From NCBI RefSeq assembly GCF_014635485.1, contig NZ_BMCX01000004.1, positions 224,045-288,044 on the forward strand: a stretch of 64,000 nucleotides of DNA. The letters run 5' to 3'. Below the pieces are notes generated by a model, which ran no database searches, had not been told where the DNA came from, and saw nothing but the letters and a program-made list of their open reading frames with translations. Origin of the DNA: Corynebacterium pelargi. Its GTDB lineage: Bacteria > Actinomycetota > Actinomycetes > Mycobacteriales > Mycobacteriaceae. Below, piece by piece: positions 18,588 to 27,967 of the stretch (position 1 is the first letter of the stretch; each line of letters opens with the position of its first letter). Both the position numbers and the translations under genes were made by a program.

Positions 18588-19268
18588 GCGTAACCCTCTA
18601 TCTCAAAAGGAAGATGCCTCATACCAATCGGCGGCTGGCTTCCCACACTCATTACGGGCTTGGCCCCTCAACCAAGTCGTTCCCGCAATGCCCTCATGGT
18701 GGGAAAACCTCTGGTATAACGTGTCCCTCAACGTGTTATACCGCGTCTCGCCGTTGGCAATTTCCGGAACTAGCGGTACAGAGTCTCGATCCTGCTAGCC
18801 GGATGAAGCGGCGAAGCTATCAAACAACCCTCTCCTTCCACATCGGTTTTGTTCCTATCGAGTCGGTCTGCATCTGACCGGCTGATGCACCCAAGTTTGG
18901 CACGGGTAATCACGCCCGGCAAGGGTGGTGTTTAGCGCTTTGACCTGCATAAATGCCGAACCTGAAGAATAGCTGGGAATCGTTGATATTTCCTGATTTA
19001 CCCGCTTGAGCAGCAATGATGAATGTGCCTCAGAGCCAAAAAGGTGATGGTTGGACAAAAGTTTAAAGCTAGCTGGCAGTTTGTTTCTACTTGGCGCAAA
19101 GCCACAAACGCGCAGTTCAAGCGCCCTGCTGCGCGGTTGGGGGTAGTGCAGGCTTTGAGCTTGGATACTTCCCGGGGCGCACAGGTAACGTGTGTGGCGA
19201 TGCGCCTAGATCCAAGGCGATCGCCGTCAACACTGACACTCACCATCCTTAAAGGGAGCTTTATCAAC
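18588..19268. other. long intergenic region upstream of purS
   Basis: About 680 bp without a supported gene. It holds an 8-bp inverted repeat GGTATAAC (18713-18720) / GTTATACC (18735-18742) that also contains a repeated AACGTGT. It ends with the purS ribosome site AAAGGGAG (19251-19258). No known purine riboswitch is recognisable. A short minus-strand frame (about 18608-18800) has no start codon. Confidence 0.5.
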
Positions 19269-19511
19269 GTGGCCCGTGTAGTTGTGAACGTGATGCCCAA
19301 GGCGGAAATCCTCGACCCCCAAGGTCAGGCCGTCGTTCGTGCGCTTGGACGCCTCGGTGTTGAGGGGGTGGCCGATGTGCGTCAAGGCAAGCGCTTCGAA
19401 ATCGAAGTCGATGATGCCGTGACTCGCGCAGATATTGAAAAGATGGCCGAGACCCTGCTTGCCAACACCGTGATTGAAAACTTCGACGTGATCTTCGAGG
19501 CGGCCGAATGA
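19269..19511 (+). CDS. purS: phosphoribosylformylglycinamidine synthase subunit PurS
   Basis: An 80-residue protein that bridges PurL and PurQ in the three-part FGAM synthase. Begins [20 protein letters not shown] from GTG 19269 and contains [20 protein letters not shown], the standard PurS core. A ribosome site AAAGGGAG lies about 10 nt upstream. The open frame extends to 19023, but that part does not resemble PurS. Its stop overlaps the purQ start by 4 bp (ATGA), so the two are translationally coupled. Confidence 0.95.
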   Translation: MARVVVNVMPKAEILDPQGQAVVRALGRLGVEGVADVRQGKRFEIEVDDAVTRADIEKMAETLLANTVIENFDVIFEAAE

Positions 19512-20179
19512 GCGCCAGGATCGGAGTAATCACCTTTCCAGGAACGCTTGACGACGTAGACGCTGCCCGCGCGGCCCGTCTCGCAGGTGCCGAGGCCGTC
19601 TCGCTTTGGCACGCCGATGAAGATCTCAAGCAGGTCGACGCCGTGGTCGTACCCGGAGGCTTCTCCTACGGAGATTACCTGCGCACCGGCGCCATCTCTG
19701 CGCTGGCACCAGTGATGCGATCCGTGATCGACGCAGCGCACAAGGGCATGCCGGTGCTGGGCATTTGCAATGGCTTCCAGATCCTTACCGAGGCCCACCT
19801 GCTGCCAGGCGCCCTGACTCGTAACCAAGGCCTGCACTTCCACTGTGTGGATACCCACCTGGTGGTGGAAAACAACACCACCGCGTGGACGAATACCTGC
19901 AGCGCTGGAGAGAAAATCTACATCCCCTCCAAGCATGGTGAGGGACGCTTCCAGGCGGATGCGAAGACCGTCGAAAAGCTTGAAGGCGAAGGTCGAGTGG
20001 TGTTCCGCTATACCGAAAACTTCAATGGATCCGTCAACGGGATCGCCGGAATTAGCAATGAAACCGGCCGAGTAGTCGGTTTGATGCCCCACCCAGAACA
20101 CGCCGTGGAAACGCTGACCGGCCCTTCAGTTGATGGGCTCAAGCTCTTCGTTTCTGCCATCGGCTCGATCGCGGCATAG
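19508..20179 (+). CDS. purQ: phosphoribosylformylglycinamidine synthase glutaminase PurQ
   Basis: A 223-residue class I glutamine amidotransferase that releases ammonia for PurL. It shows [18 protein letters not shown], the nucleophile elbow [10 protein letters not shown] (Cys near 87) and the His/Glu pair in [11 protein letters not shown] near 195. Coupled to purS by ATGA overlap and 12 bp from purL, so purS-purQ-purL form one unit. Confidence 0.97.
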   Translation: MSARIGVITFPGTLDDVDAARAARLAGAEAVSLWHADEDLKQVDAVVVPGGFSYGDYLRTGAISALAPVMRSVIDAAHKGMPVLGICNGFQILTEAHLLPGALTRNQGLHFHCVDTHLVVENNTTAWTNTCSAGEKIYIPSKHGEGRFQADAKTVEKLEGEGRVVFRYTENFNGSVNGIAGISNETGRVVGLMPHPEHAVETLTGPSVDGLKLFVSAIGSIAA

Positions 20180-20191
20180 GGAAGTACTGCT

Positions 20192-22489
20192 ATGACTCAC
20201 ACTTTTAATGACACGGTCGAGGCGGCACAGGCCCACCCCGATCTTGAACAGCCCTACCTTTCGCTTGGGCTCAAAGACGATGAATACGCCCGCATCAAGG
20301 AGATTCTCGGCCGCAGGCCCACCGACGCCGAGCTGGCCATGTACTCGGTGATGTGGTCGGAACACTGCTCCTATAAGTCCTCCAAGGTGCACCTGCGCTA
20401 CTTCGGTGAAACCACCACCGAGGAGATGGGGTCGAAGATCCTCGCCGGTATTGGCGAAAACGCAGGCGTGGTGGATATTGGCGATGGCAACGCGGTGACC
20501 TTCCGCGTGGAATCCCACAACCACCCCTCCTTTGTGGAACCCCACCAAGGTGCCGCCACCGGCATCGGCGGCATCGTGCGCGACATCATGGCCATGGGCG
20601 CACGCCCCATCGCGGTGATGGACCAACTGCGTTTCGGTCCTGCCGATGCCCCCGATACCTCCCGCGTTCTACCCGGTGTGGTGGATGGCATTTCCCACTA
20701 CGGCAACTGCCTGGGTCTGCCCAATATCGGCGGCGAAACCGTCTTCGATGCCTCCTACGCCGGCAACCCGCTGGTTAATGCCCTGTGCGTGGGCACGCTG
20801 AAGGTAGAAGACCTCAAACTCGCCTTCGCCTCTGGCCTTGGCAATAAGGTCATGCTCTTTGGTTCGCGCACCGGCCTCGACGGCATCGGTGGTGTATCCG
20901 TGCTGGCCTCCGATAGCTTCGAAGACGGCGCAGAGCGCAAACTTCCTGCCGTGCAGGTGGGCGACCCCTTTGCAGAAAAGGTCCTCATCGAATGCTGCCT
21001 CGACCTCTACAAAGCAGGCGTTGTGGTTGGTATTCAAGATCTCGGTGGCGCCGGCCTTGCCTGCGCTACCTCCGAGCTTGCAGCAGCAGGCGATGGCGGC
21101 ATGGAAATCAACCTCGATGCCGTGCCGCTGCGTGCCGCCAATATGACGGCCGCAGAGATCCTTTCTTCTGAATCCCAAGAACGCATGTGTGCCGTGGTGC
21201 GCCCCGAGGACGTGGAGCGCTTCAAGGAAATCTGCGCCCACTGGGATGTCACCTGCGCCGAAATCGGCGAGGTAACCGATGGCCAGCACCTGCTCATCCG
21301 CCACCGCGGCGAGCTCGTGGTGGATGCACCCGCACACACCATCGCCCACGAAGGCCCCGTCTACGAGCGCCCCTTCGCACGCCCCGAATGGCAAGACCAG
21401 CTCCAGCAGCTCCAGCCCATGCCAAGGCCAAGCAGTGCCGAGGAATTGCGCGAAGCGCTGCTGAAGATGGTGGCCTCTCCCGCGCTGTGCTCCAGGGAGT
21501 TCATTACCAACCAGTACGACCGCTACGTGCGCGGTAATACCGTCAAGGCACAGCATGCCGATGCCGGTGTGCTGCGTATTGACGAAGAAACCGGCCGCGG
21601 CGTTGCCGTATCGGCCGATGCCTCCGGGCGCTACACCAAGCTCGACCCGAACATGGGTGCCCGCTTGGCGCTGGCAGAGGCGTATCGCAACGTCGCCGTC
21701 AGCGGCGCACGCCCCATCGCGGTGACCAACTGCCTGAACTTTGGTTCGCCCGAAGATCCCGGCGTGATGTGGCAATTCCGCGAGGCGGTGCATGGTCTTG
21801 CCGATGGTGCCAAGGAACTCGGCATCCCCGTTTCCGGCGGCAATGTGTCCTTCTACAACCAGACCGGCGAAGAAGCCATCTTGCCCACCCCTGTCGTTGG
21901 TGTGCTCGGTGTGATCGACAACGTTGAACACGCCATCGCCCACGACCTCGGCTCTGAACAAGACGAGGTGCTCTTCGTGCTGGGTGAAACCCGCGATGAG
22001 CTCGGCGGATCCATCTGGCAGGACGTCTCCGGCGCAGGGCTTTCCGGTTTGCCTCCGCAGGTAGACCTTGGCAATGAGCAGCGCCTGGCGGAATTCTTTG
22101 TGGGCAATACCGCCTTGACGGCCGCCCATGACGTTTCCGAGGGTGGCTTGGCGCAGACGCTGGTAGAGATGGCGATTCGTTCCGGCGGTGGCCTCGATGT
22201 GGATCTCTCAGGCGTGCACGAGGATGCCTTCGTGGCGATGTTCTCCGAGTCGGCATCGCGCGCAGTGATCGCTACCACCGCCGATCGCGTGGCGGAAGTA
22301 GAAGAGCGTGCACAGGCATGTGGCGTGCCCATTGCACGCATTGGCAACACCACTGCCTCGCGCACCTTGAAACTTGGCAATGCCGCTGTGAGCTTCGAGG
22401 AATCCTTAGATGAGCTCGAAGCCACCTGGAAAGCCACCCTGCCTGGGCTTTTCGGACACGCTGTTGGTGCTAACTCCGTAGTGGAGTAG
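20192..22489 (+). CDS. purL: phosphoribosylformylglycinamidine synthase PurL (small type)
   Basis: The 765-residue ATP-dependent synthetase subunit of FGAM synthase, in the PurSQL form used by Gram-positive bacteria. Landmarks: [15 protein letters not shown] near 50, [40 protein letters not shown] and a duplicated AIRS-like half with [19 protein letters not shown]. The length is normal. Followed by a nested hairpin (22504-22551) that likely ends the purSQL transcript. Confidence 0.97.
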   Translation: MTHTFNDTVEAAQAHPDLEQPYLSLGLKDDEYARIKEILGRRPTDAELAMYSVMWSEHCSYKSSKVHLRYFGETTTEEMGSKILAGIGENAGVVDIGDGNAVTFRVESHNHPSFVEPHQGAATGIGGIVRDIMAMGARPIAVMDQLRFGPADAPDTSRVLPGVVDGISHYGNCLGLPNIGGETVFDASYAGNPLVNALCVGTLKVEDLKLAFASGLGNKVMLFGSRTGLDGIGGVSVLASDSFEDGAERKLPAVQVGDPFAEKVLIECCLDLYKAGVVVGIQDLGGAGLACATSELAAAGDGGMEINLDAVPLRAANMTAAEILSSESQERMCAVVRPEDVERFKEICAHWDVTCAEIGEVTDGQHLLIRHRGELVVDAPAHTIAHEGPVYERPFARPEWQDQLQQLQPMPRPSSAEELREALLKMVASPALCSREFITNQYDRYVRGNTVKAQHADAGVLRIDEETGRGVAVSADASGRYTKLDPNMGARLALAEAYRNVAVSGARPIAVTNCLNFGSPEDPGVMWQFREAVHGLADGAKELGIPVSGGNVSFYNQTGEEAILPTPVVGVLGVIDNVEHAIAHDLGSEQDEVLFVLGETRDELGGSIWQDVSGAGLSGLPPQVDLGNEQRLAEFFVGNTALTAAHDVSEGGLAQTLVEMAIRSGGGLDVDLSGVHEDAFVAMFSESASRAVIATTADRVAEVEERAQACGVPIARIGNTTASRTLKLGNAAVSFEESLDELEATWKATLPGLFGHAVGANSVVE

Positions 22490-22503
22490 CGCAGCAGCCG
22501 CAG

Positions 22504-22551
22504 AACCCCGGTGGTGTAAAGGCCTAGGTGGCCTGAAGTGTCACCGGGGTT
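22504..22551 (+). terminator. terminator after purL
   Basis: AACCCCGGTG (22504-22513) pairs with CACCGGGGTT (22542-22551). A second stem AGGCC/GGCCT lies inside. Confidence 0.7.
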
Positions 22552-22619
22552 TCGCATGCGTGGCAACATAGAACCTATGCTGCTTGCAGCAAGGTGTCGA
22601 TGAATAAAAGGAGCCACGG

Positions 22620-23345
22620 ATGGGTCGCAAAAACGCACCCCACACCACGTTGGAAGAACGCGTGATTGAGCGACGCCTCTTATTGGCCGATCGTGGCGTT
22701 CGACCGCTGATTCGTGGATGGTTTCACCTCTTTGCATCCCTCGCCTCGATTATCTCCGGCTCAGTGCTTTCCACCATCGCGTGGATGAAGCTGCCGCCGG
22801 TGCAGGCGCTTGGCGTCACCATCTATGCCATTGGTGTGCTGGTGTTATTTGGAGTCTCTGCCGCCTATCACCGCGGGCCGTGGCGCTCCAGCAAAACCGT
22901 GAAGTGGTGGCGTAGGGCAGACCACGCCACGATTGCGGTGTTTATCGCCGCCACCTACACCCCCTTGTGCCTGATCGCCCTGCCGGGAACGCCGGGGCTG
23001 ATCATGTTGCTCATCGCCTGGATCGGCGCACTCGCCGGGGTGGTGATGAACCTGGTGTGGATCGATCACCCGCGCTGGTTGGCCGTTGCCGTGTACCTGG
23101 TGCTGGGCTGGCTCATCGTGCCGTTGATCCCGCAACTATGGAGCAATATCGGCCATCTTGTGGTGTGGCTGCTGCTTGCCGGCGGTTTGGTCTACACCGT
23201 GGGTGCTGTGGTGTATGGGCTGCGGTGGCCTGGGCGCAACGCCAAGCTCTATGGCTATCACGAGCATTTCCACACCGCCACGATCATTGCCGCAGCCTTG
23301 CACTTTATTGCCATCTGGATGGTCGTTGGTGCTGTCGCCTCCTAA
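22620..23345 (+). CDS. trhA: TrhA/hemolysin III family membrane protein
   Basis: A 241-residue protein of the PAQR/YqfA (TrhA) family with about seven hydrophobic helices. The metal-binding signatures are SAAYHRGPW (about 79-87), DHATIAVFIAATYTP and the final HEHFHTATI (about 220-228). Bacterial members help membrane energetics and homeostasis; the hemolysin name is historical. ATG at 22620 follows AAAAGGAGCC, a strong ribosome site. Confidence 0.88.
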   Translation: MGRKNAPHTTLEERVIERRLLLADRGVRPLIRGWFHLFASLASIISGSVLSTIAWMKLPPVQALGVTIYAIGVLVLFGVSAAYHRGPWRSSKTVKWWRRADHATIAVFIAATYTPLCLIALPGTPGLIMLLIAWIGALAGVVMNLVWIDHPRWLAVAVYLVLGWLIVPLIPQLWSNIGHLVVWLLLAGGLVYTVGAVVYGLRWPGRNAKLYGYHEHFHTATIIAAALHFIAIWMVVGAVAS

Positions 23346-23416
23346 TAGGGCAGCGGTAGGGCGCAGCAGGGCGCAGCCGTTGGCGCAGTTGATCTTTTTG
23401 CGCCATTGATCTTTCA

Positions 23417-23457
23417 ACGCCCGGTTACTCAAGGGGGAGTAGCCGGGCGTGCTTTTT
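23417..23457 (+). terminator. terminator after trhA
   Basis: ACGCCCGGTTACTC (23417-23430) pairs with GAGTAGCCGGGCGT (23437-23450) with one G-T pair, followed by GCTTTTTTGG. Confidence 0.85.
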
Positions 23458-23476
23458 TGGGGGTAACACTTGGCGA

Positions 23477-23495
23477 TTAGGTGAGGGTTTCCTAA
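23477..23495 (+). promoter_or_regulatory. DtxR-like iron box
   Basis: TTAGGTGAGGGTTTCCTAA matches 14 of 19 positions of the DtxR consensus, including both TTAGG/CCTAA ends. It lies about 55 bp upstream of the methyltransferase gene, before a possible -10 (TAGATT). Iron control is inferred from the match. Confidence 0.4.
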
Positions 23496-23550
23496 GTGAT
23501 GCGCTAGATTAGGTACGGAAATAGCCGTTAGTAAATGGATTGAGGTTGCC

Positions 23551-24342
23551 ATGCCCCCTGCGCTTCCAATGGATCAACGCCCCACCGAATCCGTGCCCGG
23601 CCACTGGCTGCTCGCCCGACTAGGCAAGCGCGTGCTTCGTCCCGGAGGGCTAGAACTCACCACCGCCCTACTTGATGCCGCACAGCTTCAAGGCAAGAAG
23701 GTCGCGGAATTTGCCCCCGGTATTGGTAAGACCGCCAAGCTGATCCTGCAACGCCATCCGGCAAGCTATATCGGCATCGATGAAGATCCCCAAGCAGTGG
23801 CGCTGAGCCAAGAAGCTATCGGTGATCAAGGCCAGATTCGCCAAGCCCAGGCCCAGGACACTGGGCTCGAGAGCCAGAGCGTGGACGTAGTGGTGGGTGA
23901 AGCCATGCTCACCATGCAAGGCGCAAAAGGGAAAAGCGCGATTATCAACGAGGCGTATAGGGTGCTCGAACCCGGTGGAAGGTATTGCATCCACGAGCTT
24001 TCCTTGCGCCCCGATGGCATTGCAGAGGAGATCAAGCAGGAAATTTCCAAAGCACTCGCCCGAAGCATCCATGTGAATGCCCGACCCCTTACGCAGTCTG
24101 AATGGCAAGCGGCGCTTGAGCAGGCTGGATTCAAGGTCATCAGCGTCAAACACGCCGGGATGGAATTGCTCGATCTCAAGCGCAACATCGACGATGAAGG
24201 GATCGCCGGAACTGCGAGGATCCTGTTCAACCTCCTGCGCATGCCAGCGGCCAGGAAACGCGTGATGGCCATGCGCAAGGTATTCCACCAGTACGCCGAC
24301 TCATTGGCAGCCATTGCGATTGTGGCGGAGAAGCCGGCATGA
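23551..24342 (+). CDS. class I SAM-dependent methyltransferase
   Basis: A 263-residue methyltransferase with the Rossmann SAM-binding motif KVAEFAPGIGKTAKL (about 49-63), acidic IGIDEDPQAV (about 74-83), a SVDVVVGEAMLT motif IV and EPGGRYCIHEL motif VI. The C-terminal part resembles ubiquinone/menaquinone-type methyltransferases, but the substrate is unknown. It overlaps the next gene by 4 bp (ATGA), and the next three genes form a tight series leading into an ABC transporter. A DtxR-like box upstream hints at iron control of the set. Confidence 0.85.
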   Translation: MPPALPMDQRPTESVPGHWLLARLGKRVLRPGGLELTTALLDAAQLQGKKVAEFAPGIGKTAKLILQRHPASYIGIDEDPQAVALSQEAIGDQGQIRQAQAQDTGLESQSVDVVVGEAMLTMQGAKGKSAIINEAYRVLEPGGRYCIHELSLRPDGIAEEIKQEISKALARSIHVNARPLTQSEWQAALEQAGFKVISVKHAGMELLDLKRNIDDEGIAGTARILFNLLRMPAARKRVMAMRKVFHQYADSLAAIAIVAEKPA

Positions 24343-25145
24343 AATCCGGCCAACAGTTTTCTCGCCAGCAGCTTTTGAGCACCGTGATCACCTCGGCTGT
24401 TGTCTCCTTCGTGGTAGCTGCCTTGCTGATCACCCTGGCGGTCCAAGCCCTACAACGCGAGGATCGCACCAGCTTGCAGGCAGACGCGAGCACTGCTGCC
24501 CAAGGCAATACGGACAAGAACGCACCCCAAAGCACCGAGCCTGAGGCAACAACGAGCAGCGAGCCTGCGCCTTCGAGTAGCACCGAGCCGCCGGATGCGG
24601 AGCAGGCCTTGGCCGCGGCCACCTCGGAGGCGACAGCGAGCCCGAGCACAGCAAGCCCGAGCAGCCAAACAAGCCCGAGCACCCAAGCAGACCCAGACGC
24701 CGAGGACGCCGAGGACGCACCGAGCGCAGCCAATAACGCCCGAGGCTGGCAGCCAACAACGCCGCTGCCTGCTAATTTCCGGGTGACGAACCCCAACCCC
24801 AGCCTGGATGAACTCAACGCGATCATCCACTTCCTTGTGGCCACACCTGCCAGCGATGAGGCCAAAGCGGCGAACCTTGAAGGTGGGCGTGCCGCGGTGC
24901 TGATTCCGCAGACCGTCTATCGCCTGGGCCTTTTCCGTGCACCGCTTGGGTGGAAAGAAGTCACAGGCCCGCTTGAGCTTGGGCAGGATAGGGCAGTGGC
25001 CACACTGATTTCCGAGTCGGCTGGGCGCCCTGGGGTGCACACCAGAATCCAATTTGTTTACCGCGATGGCAATTGGCGCCTGGCGAATGCCTCGATCTGC
25101 GAGGGCGTGCGCACCGTCGGATTGCCTTTGGAATGCCCCGCATGA
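24339..25145 (+). CDS. hypothetical membrane-anchored protein with Ser/Thr/Ala linker
   Basis: A 268-residue unrecognised protein. One N-terminal transmembrane helix (about 13-36) is followed by a long low-complexity linker rich in Ser, Thr, Ala, Pro, Glu and Asp (about 45-130), typical of cell-wall-spanning stretches. An exported globular domain follows with a pair of Cys residues near the C-terminus (NASICEGV and LPLECPA). It overlaps the methyltransferase and the ABC ATPase gene by ATGA junctions on both sides, so it is probably a partner of that system. Confidence 0.8.
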   Translation: MKSGQQFSRQQLLSTVITSAVVSFVVAALLITLAVQALQREDRTSLQADASTAAQGNTDKNAPQSTEPEATTSSEPAPSSSTEPPDAEQALAAATSEATASPSTASPSSQTSPSTQADPDAEDAEDAPSAANNARGWQPTTPLPANFRVTNPNPSLDELNAIIHFLVATPASDEAKAANLEGGRAAVLIPQTVYRLGLFRAPLGWKEVTGPLELGQDRAVATLISESAGRPGVHTRIQFVYRDGNWRLANASICEGVRTVGLPLECPA

Positions 25146-25858
25146 TCCCTGCAATCGAGGTGGAACACCTGCACCGCCGCTTTGGTAGCAAGGTCATCTT
25201 CCAAGACCTCAATCTGCGCATCAACCAGGGCAGTACCTGCGCGCTGCTCGGTGCCAATGGCGTTGGCAAAACCACACTGTTAGCCATGCTCGCAGGGGCC
25301 TTGCAGCCCAGTTCGGGCACCATCCGCATCGAGGGCCTTAACCCCAGAACGCTAGCGCAGCCCTTGCATCAGGTGGGGTTTCATTTCGATGTCGCGGCCT
25401 TGCACCCCCACCACAGCCCTCGCCGGCATTTGCAGTGGATGGCGACCGCGCTGGGCGTCGACAAGCAACGCGTAGACATGCTCATCCACCACGCCGGTTT
25501 GGAGCCCTTCGCGCAGCGTCGCCTCAAGCATTGTTCGCTGGGGATTCGCCAAAGAACCGGCATTGCCGCAGCGATGCTGGCCGATCCTCCGATTTTGCTT
25601 TTCGACGAACCCCTCAACGGCCTGGATCTTCAAGGCATCCTGTGGTTTCGCGGGCTGCTCGATGCATGGCGCGCGGAAGCGAAAACGGTGGTCTTATCCA
25701 CCCACGACCTGCCAGAAGCTCAGCGCAGCGTGGATCAGGTGTGCATCATCGCCGACAAGCGCGTGCGCTACCAGGCCGGATTGGAGGAAGTGCTCGCTGC
25801 ATTCGGCGGGCTTGAGCAGGCCATGATCGCGCACATCCCAGACTTGGCAAGGAGCTAG
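25142..25858 (+). CDS. ABC transporter ATP-binding protein
   Basis: A 238-residue ABC ATPase. It has Walker A LLGANGVGKTTLL (near 34-46), a degenerate signature HCSLGIRQRTGIAA in place of LSGGQ, Walker B ILLFDEPLNGLD (near 149-160) and the switch His in STHDLPEA. The form is that of drug or peptide exporters (CcmA-like). ATG at 25142 overlaps the previous stop; open sequence upstream (to 25073) lies inside the preceding gene. Its permease follows 3 bp downstream. Confidence 0.9.
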   Translation: MIPAIEVEHLHRRFGSKVIFQDLNLRINQGSTCALLGANGVGKTTLLAMLAGALQPSSGTIRIEGLNPRTLAQPLHQVGFHFDVAALHPHHSPRRHLQWMATALGVDKQRVDMLIHHAGLEPFAQRRLKHCSLGIRQRTGIAAAMLADPPILLFDEPLNGLDLQGILWFRGLLDAWRAEAKTVVLSTHDLPEAQRSVDQVCIIADKRVRYQAGLEEVLAAFGGLEQAMIAHIPDLARS

Positions 25859-25861
25859 CCC

Positions 25862-26635
25862 ATGCCCACGTTGATCCGCAATGTTCGTGCCGAGGCCATC
25901 CGCCTTGCAGGCTTTGGCCCCTGGCTGTGTTGGGTTCTGCCGCTGGCGGTGTTTGCCCCGTTGCTCATCAGCTTCACAGTCGCGGCCATTGCCGAGCGCA
26001 TCGCCAAAGATAGCGCCATCTTAAGAATCCAGGGAGTCACCAGCGATAACGCCGCCTATTGGGTGGTGCACTTAGGGGTGCTGATCTGCGTCATTGGCGC
26101 CGCACTGGCGCAAACCAGCACCACCCAACTAGCCCCCGTAGTACTGCTGCATACACGGCTGCAACCACGCAGCCTGCACATCCTTTTCGCCCGCTGGTTG
26201 CTCTGCGGTGCGGTTGCATGCCTGGTGGTGTGGCTTGATATTTTCCTCTTGCTCGTACTGCTGCCCCAAGCTTTTGGGCAGGTATATGCCGGGGTGGATC
26301 TCTTTTCTTTCACCGGCGCGCGCCTGCTGTGGGCAGGCCCTGTATGGACGTGGATTGCCTGCGGCTTCGGCATCGGCCTCGGTGCGGTGCTGCGCACGCC
26401 TGCTGCCACCATCGCGGTGCTCAGTGTGTGGGCGCTGTTGATAGAAAACGCCATCGCCTTGCTGCCACACGGTGGCACGCTGCTGAAATTCATGCCCTTT
26501 CTTAACGGCACCTTCGCCACGGGCCAGGCGGTAGCCATCGAGCCTGGTTGGGGCCACAACGGCGCCCTGCTATACGTTGTTGTACTTGCGCTGCTCACCG
26601 TGGTTGTGGGTGCATTGGTGAGCAAACGTAACTAG
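25862..26635 (+). CDS. ABC transporter permease
   Basis: A 257-residue integral membrane protein with about six hydrophobic segments (about 18-42, 62-82, 105-135, 150-175, 180-205, 225-250). It starts 3 bp after the ATPase gene, so it forms the membrane part of the same exporter. The family is the loose ABC-2/bacitracin-type permease group; the substrate is not evident. The last gene of the methyltransferase-ABC cluster. Confidence 0.82.
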   Translation: MPTLIRNVRAEAIRLAGFGPWLCWVLPLAVFAPLLISFTVAAIAERIAKDSAILRIQGVTSDNAAYWVVHLGVLICVIGAALAQTSTTQLAPVVLLHTRLQPRSLHILFARWLLCGAVACLVVWLDIFLLLVLLPQAFGQVYAGVDLFSFTGARLLWAGPVWTWIACGFGIGLGAVLRTPAATIAVLSVWALLIENAIALLPHGGTLLKFMPFLNGTFATGQAVAIEPGWGHNGALLYVVVLALLTVVVGALVSKRN

Positions 26636-26651
26636 TTGCACTCGCGGCGGA

Positions 26652-26657
26652 TAGAAT
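26652..26657 (+). promoter_or_regulatory. -10 box, leaderless DUF2254 gene
   Basis: TAGAAT, 8 nt before GTG 26666. Confidence 0.35.
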
Positions 26658-26665
26658 CACCGCTT

Positions 26666-27967
26666 GTGAATTCCTTGCGCTATAAGCTCTCCACCCTGGT
26701 GCAAACCTTCTGGTTTATCCCAGCGGTGCTCGTCGTTTTCTCCATCGTCTTGGCCCAGTTCCTGATCTGGTTGGAACTGCGATTCGGCGTTCCAAGCCAG
26801 CTCAGCTTCATCTACCAGGGTGGCGAATCCGGCGCACGCAGCCTGCTCAGCTCCATTACCACCGCCAGCATCGGTGTGGCGGGCACGATGTTCTCGATCA
26901 CCATCGCAGCACTTTCCTCGGTGGTCTCGACGATGGGCCCGCGCCTATTGCACAGCTTCTTGCAAGACCGCGGCATCAAACTCACCCTCGGCATCTTCGT
27001 TGCCACCTTCGCCTTCGCGCTTTTCTCCCTTCGCTCCATCAGTGCAGGTGAGGAGGGTGAAAACGTCTTCGTTCCGCACTATAACGTCACCGTGGTCATG
27101 ATCTATGCCACCTTGTACATCGCCGCGGTGGTCTACTACATCGGGCATATGGCCGGCAGCATCTCCATGACGCGGGTAGTGAATTTGCTTGCCGACGACC
27201 TAAGCGCCGCCCTAAAAAAGGGCACCGAAGAGGCAGCACAACAACGCCAATTCACCATGCCTCCCGAGGGCTACTTCCTAGGAGGGCAGCCTGTGTATGC
27301 AGATCGCGGAGGCTATGTGCAGTACGTGGATTATCAAGGGCTGGCCAAGGCCGCAGAAAAGCACGAATCCGCCATCGAATTATTGGTACGCCCAGGCACC
27401 CATGTCACCCGCGGCGATCTGCTTGCCCACTGCGTTCCAGAGCGCTTCGACATCGATGAATACGTGATTATCGGCAACACCCGAAGCGATAAACAAGACA
27501 TGGAATTCTCGGTGCGCCAATTACTCGAAGTGGCCGTGCGAGCCCTGAGCCCCGGCACCAATGATCCCTTCACCGCCATGGACGTCACCGATCGCTTTGC
27601 CGAGGTCTTAAGCCAACTACGGGATCGAGCCTTGCCCCAAGGCGTAATCGAGCGAGATCAGACCATCCGCGTGCTCTACGACGTCACCACCTATGAGGGC
27701 CTGGTAGACGAGATGTTTGTGCAGATTCGCCAAAACGCCAAGGGCACCGTGGCGGTGTACATGCGCATGCTGGAGGCCTTGAGCAAAGTGGCAGCAAGCA
27801 CCACCCGCCCGGAACGCTGCGAGGTGCTCCAGCGTCACGCCGACCTGATCATCAGCGATGCCCGCGAATTGGTGCAGACCTCTTCAGACCTAGACTCCCT
27901 GGAACGCCGCCACCAAGCCTTAAGCCAGCAACTGCAACACAGCGCCGCCCAGGGCGAGGAGGATTAA
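26666..27967 (+). CDS. DUF2254 family membrane protein
   Basis: A 433-residue predicted membrane protein of the DUF2254 family. Four hydrophobic segments fall in the first 170 residues, followed by a large soluble domain containing LARPGTHV-like and LSPGTNDPFTAMD motifs (about 290-302), which is the most conserved family block. Function unknown. GTG at 26666 is preferred, 8 nt after a -10 box; a TTG at 26636 directly after the previous stop is the alternative. It converges with the thioesterase gene, overlapping by 4 bp. Confidence 0.8.
   Translation: MNSLRYKLSTLVQTFWFIPAVLVVFSIVLAQFLIWLELRFGVPSQLSFIYQGGESGARSLLSSITTASIGVAGTMFSITIAALSSVVSTMGPRLLHSFLQDRGIKLTLGIFVATFAFALFSLRSISAGEEGENVFVPHYNVTVVMIYATLYIAAVVYYIGHMAGSISMTRVVNLLADDLSAALKKGTEEAAQQRQFTMPPEGYFLGGQPVYADRGGYVQYVDYQGLAKAAEKHESAIELLVRPGTHVTRGDLLAHCVPERFDIDEYVIIGNTRSDKQDMEFSVRQLLEVAVRALSPGTNDPFTAMDVTDRFAEVLSQLRDRALPQGVIERDQTIRVLYDVTTYEGLVDEMFVQIRQNAKGTVAVYMRMLEALSKVAASTTRPERCEVLQRHADLIISDARELVQTSSDLDSLERRHQALSQQLQHSAAQGEED

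Noticed and set aside
18713..18742. Inverted repeat as an insertion-sequence end
   Set aside because: Only 8 bp, with no transposase or target duplication nearby.
18608..18800. Minus-strand open stretch of about 64 codons upstream of purS
   Set aside because: No start codon and no recognisable homology; not enough to call a gene or pseudogene.
20669..22129. 486-residue antisense frame in purL
   Set aside because: Shadow of purL, low-complexity Gly/His/Ala composition, no start signals.
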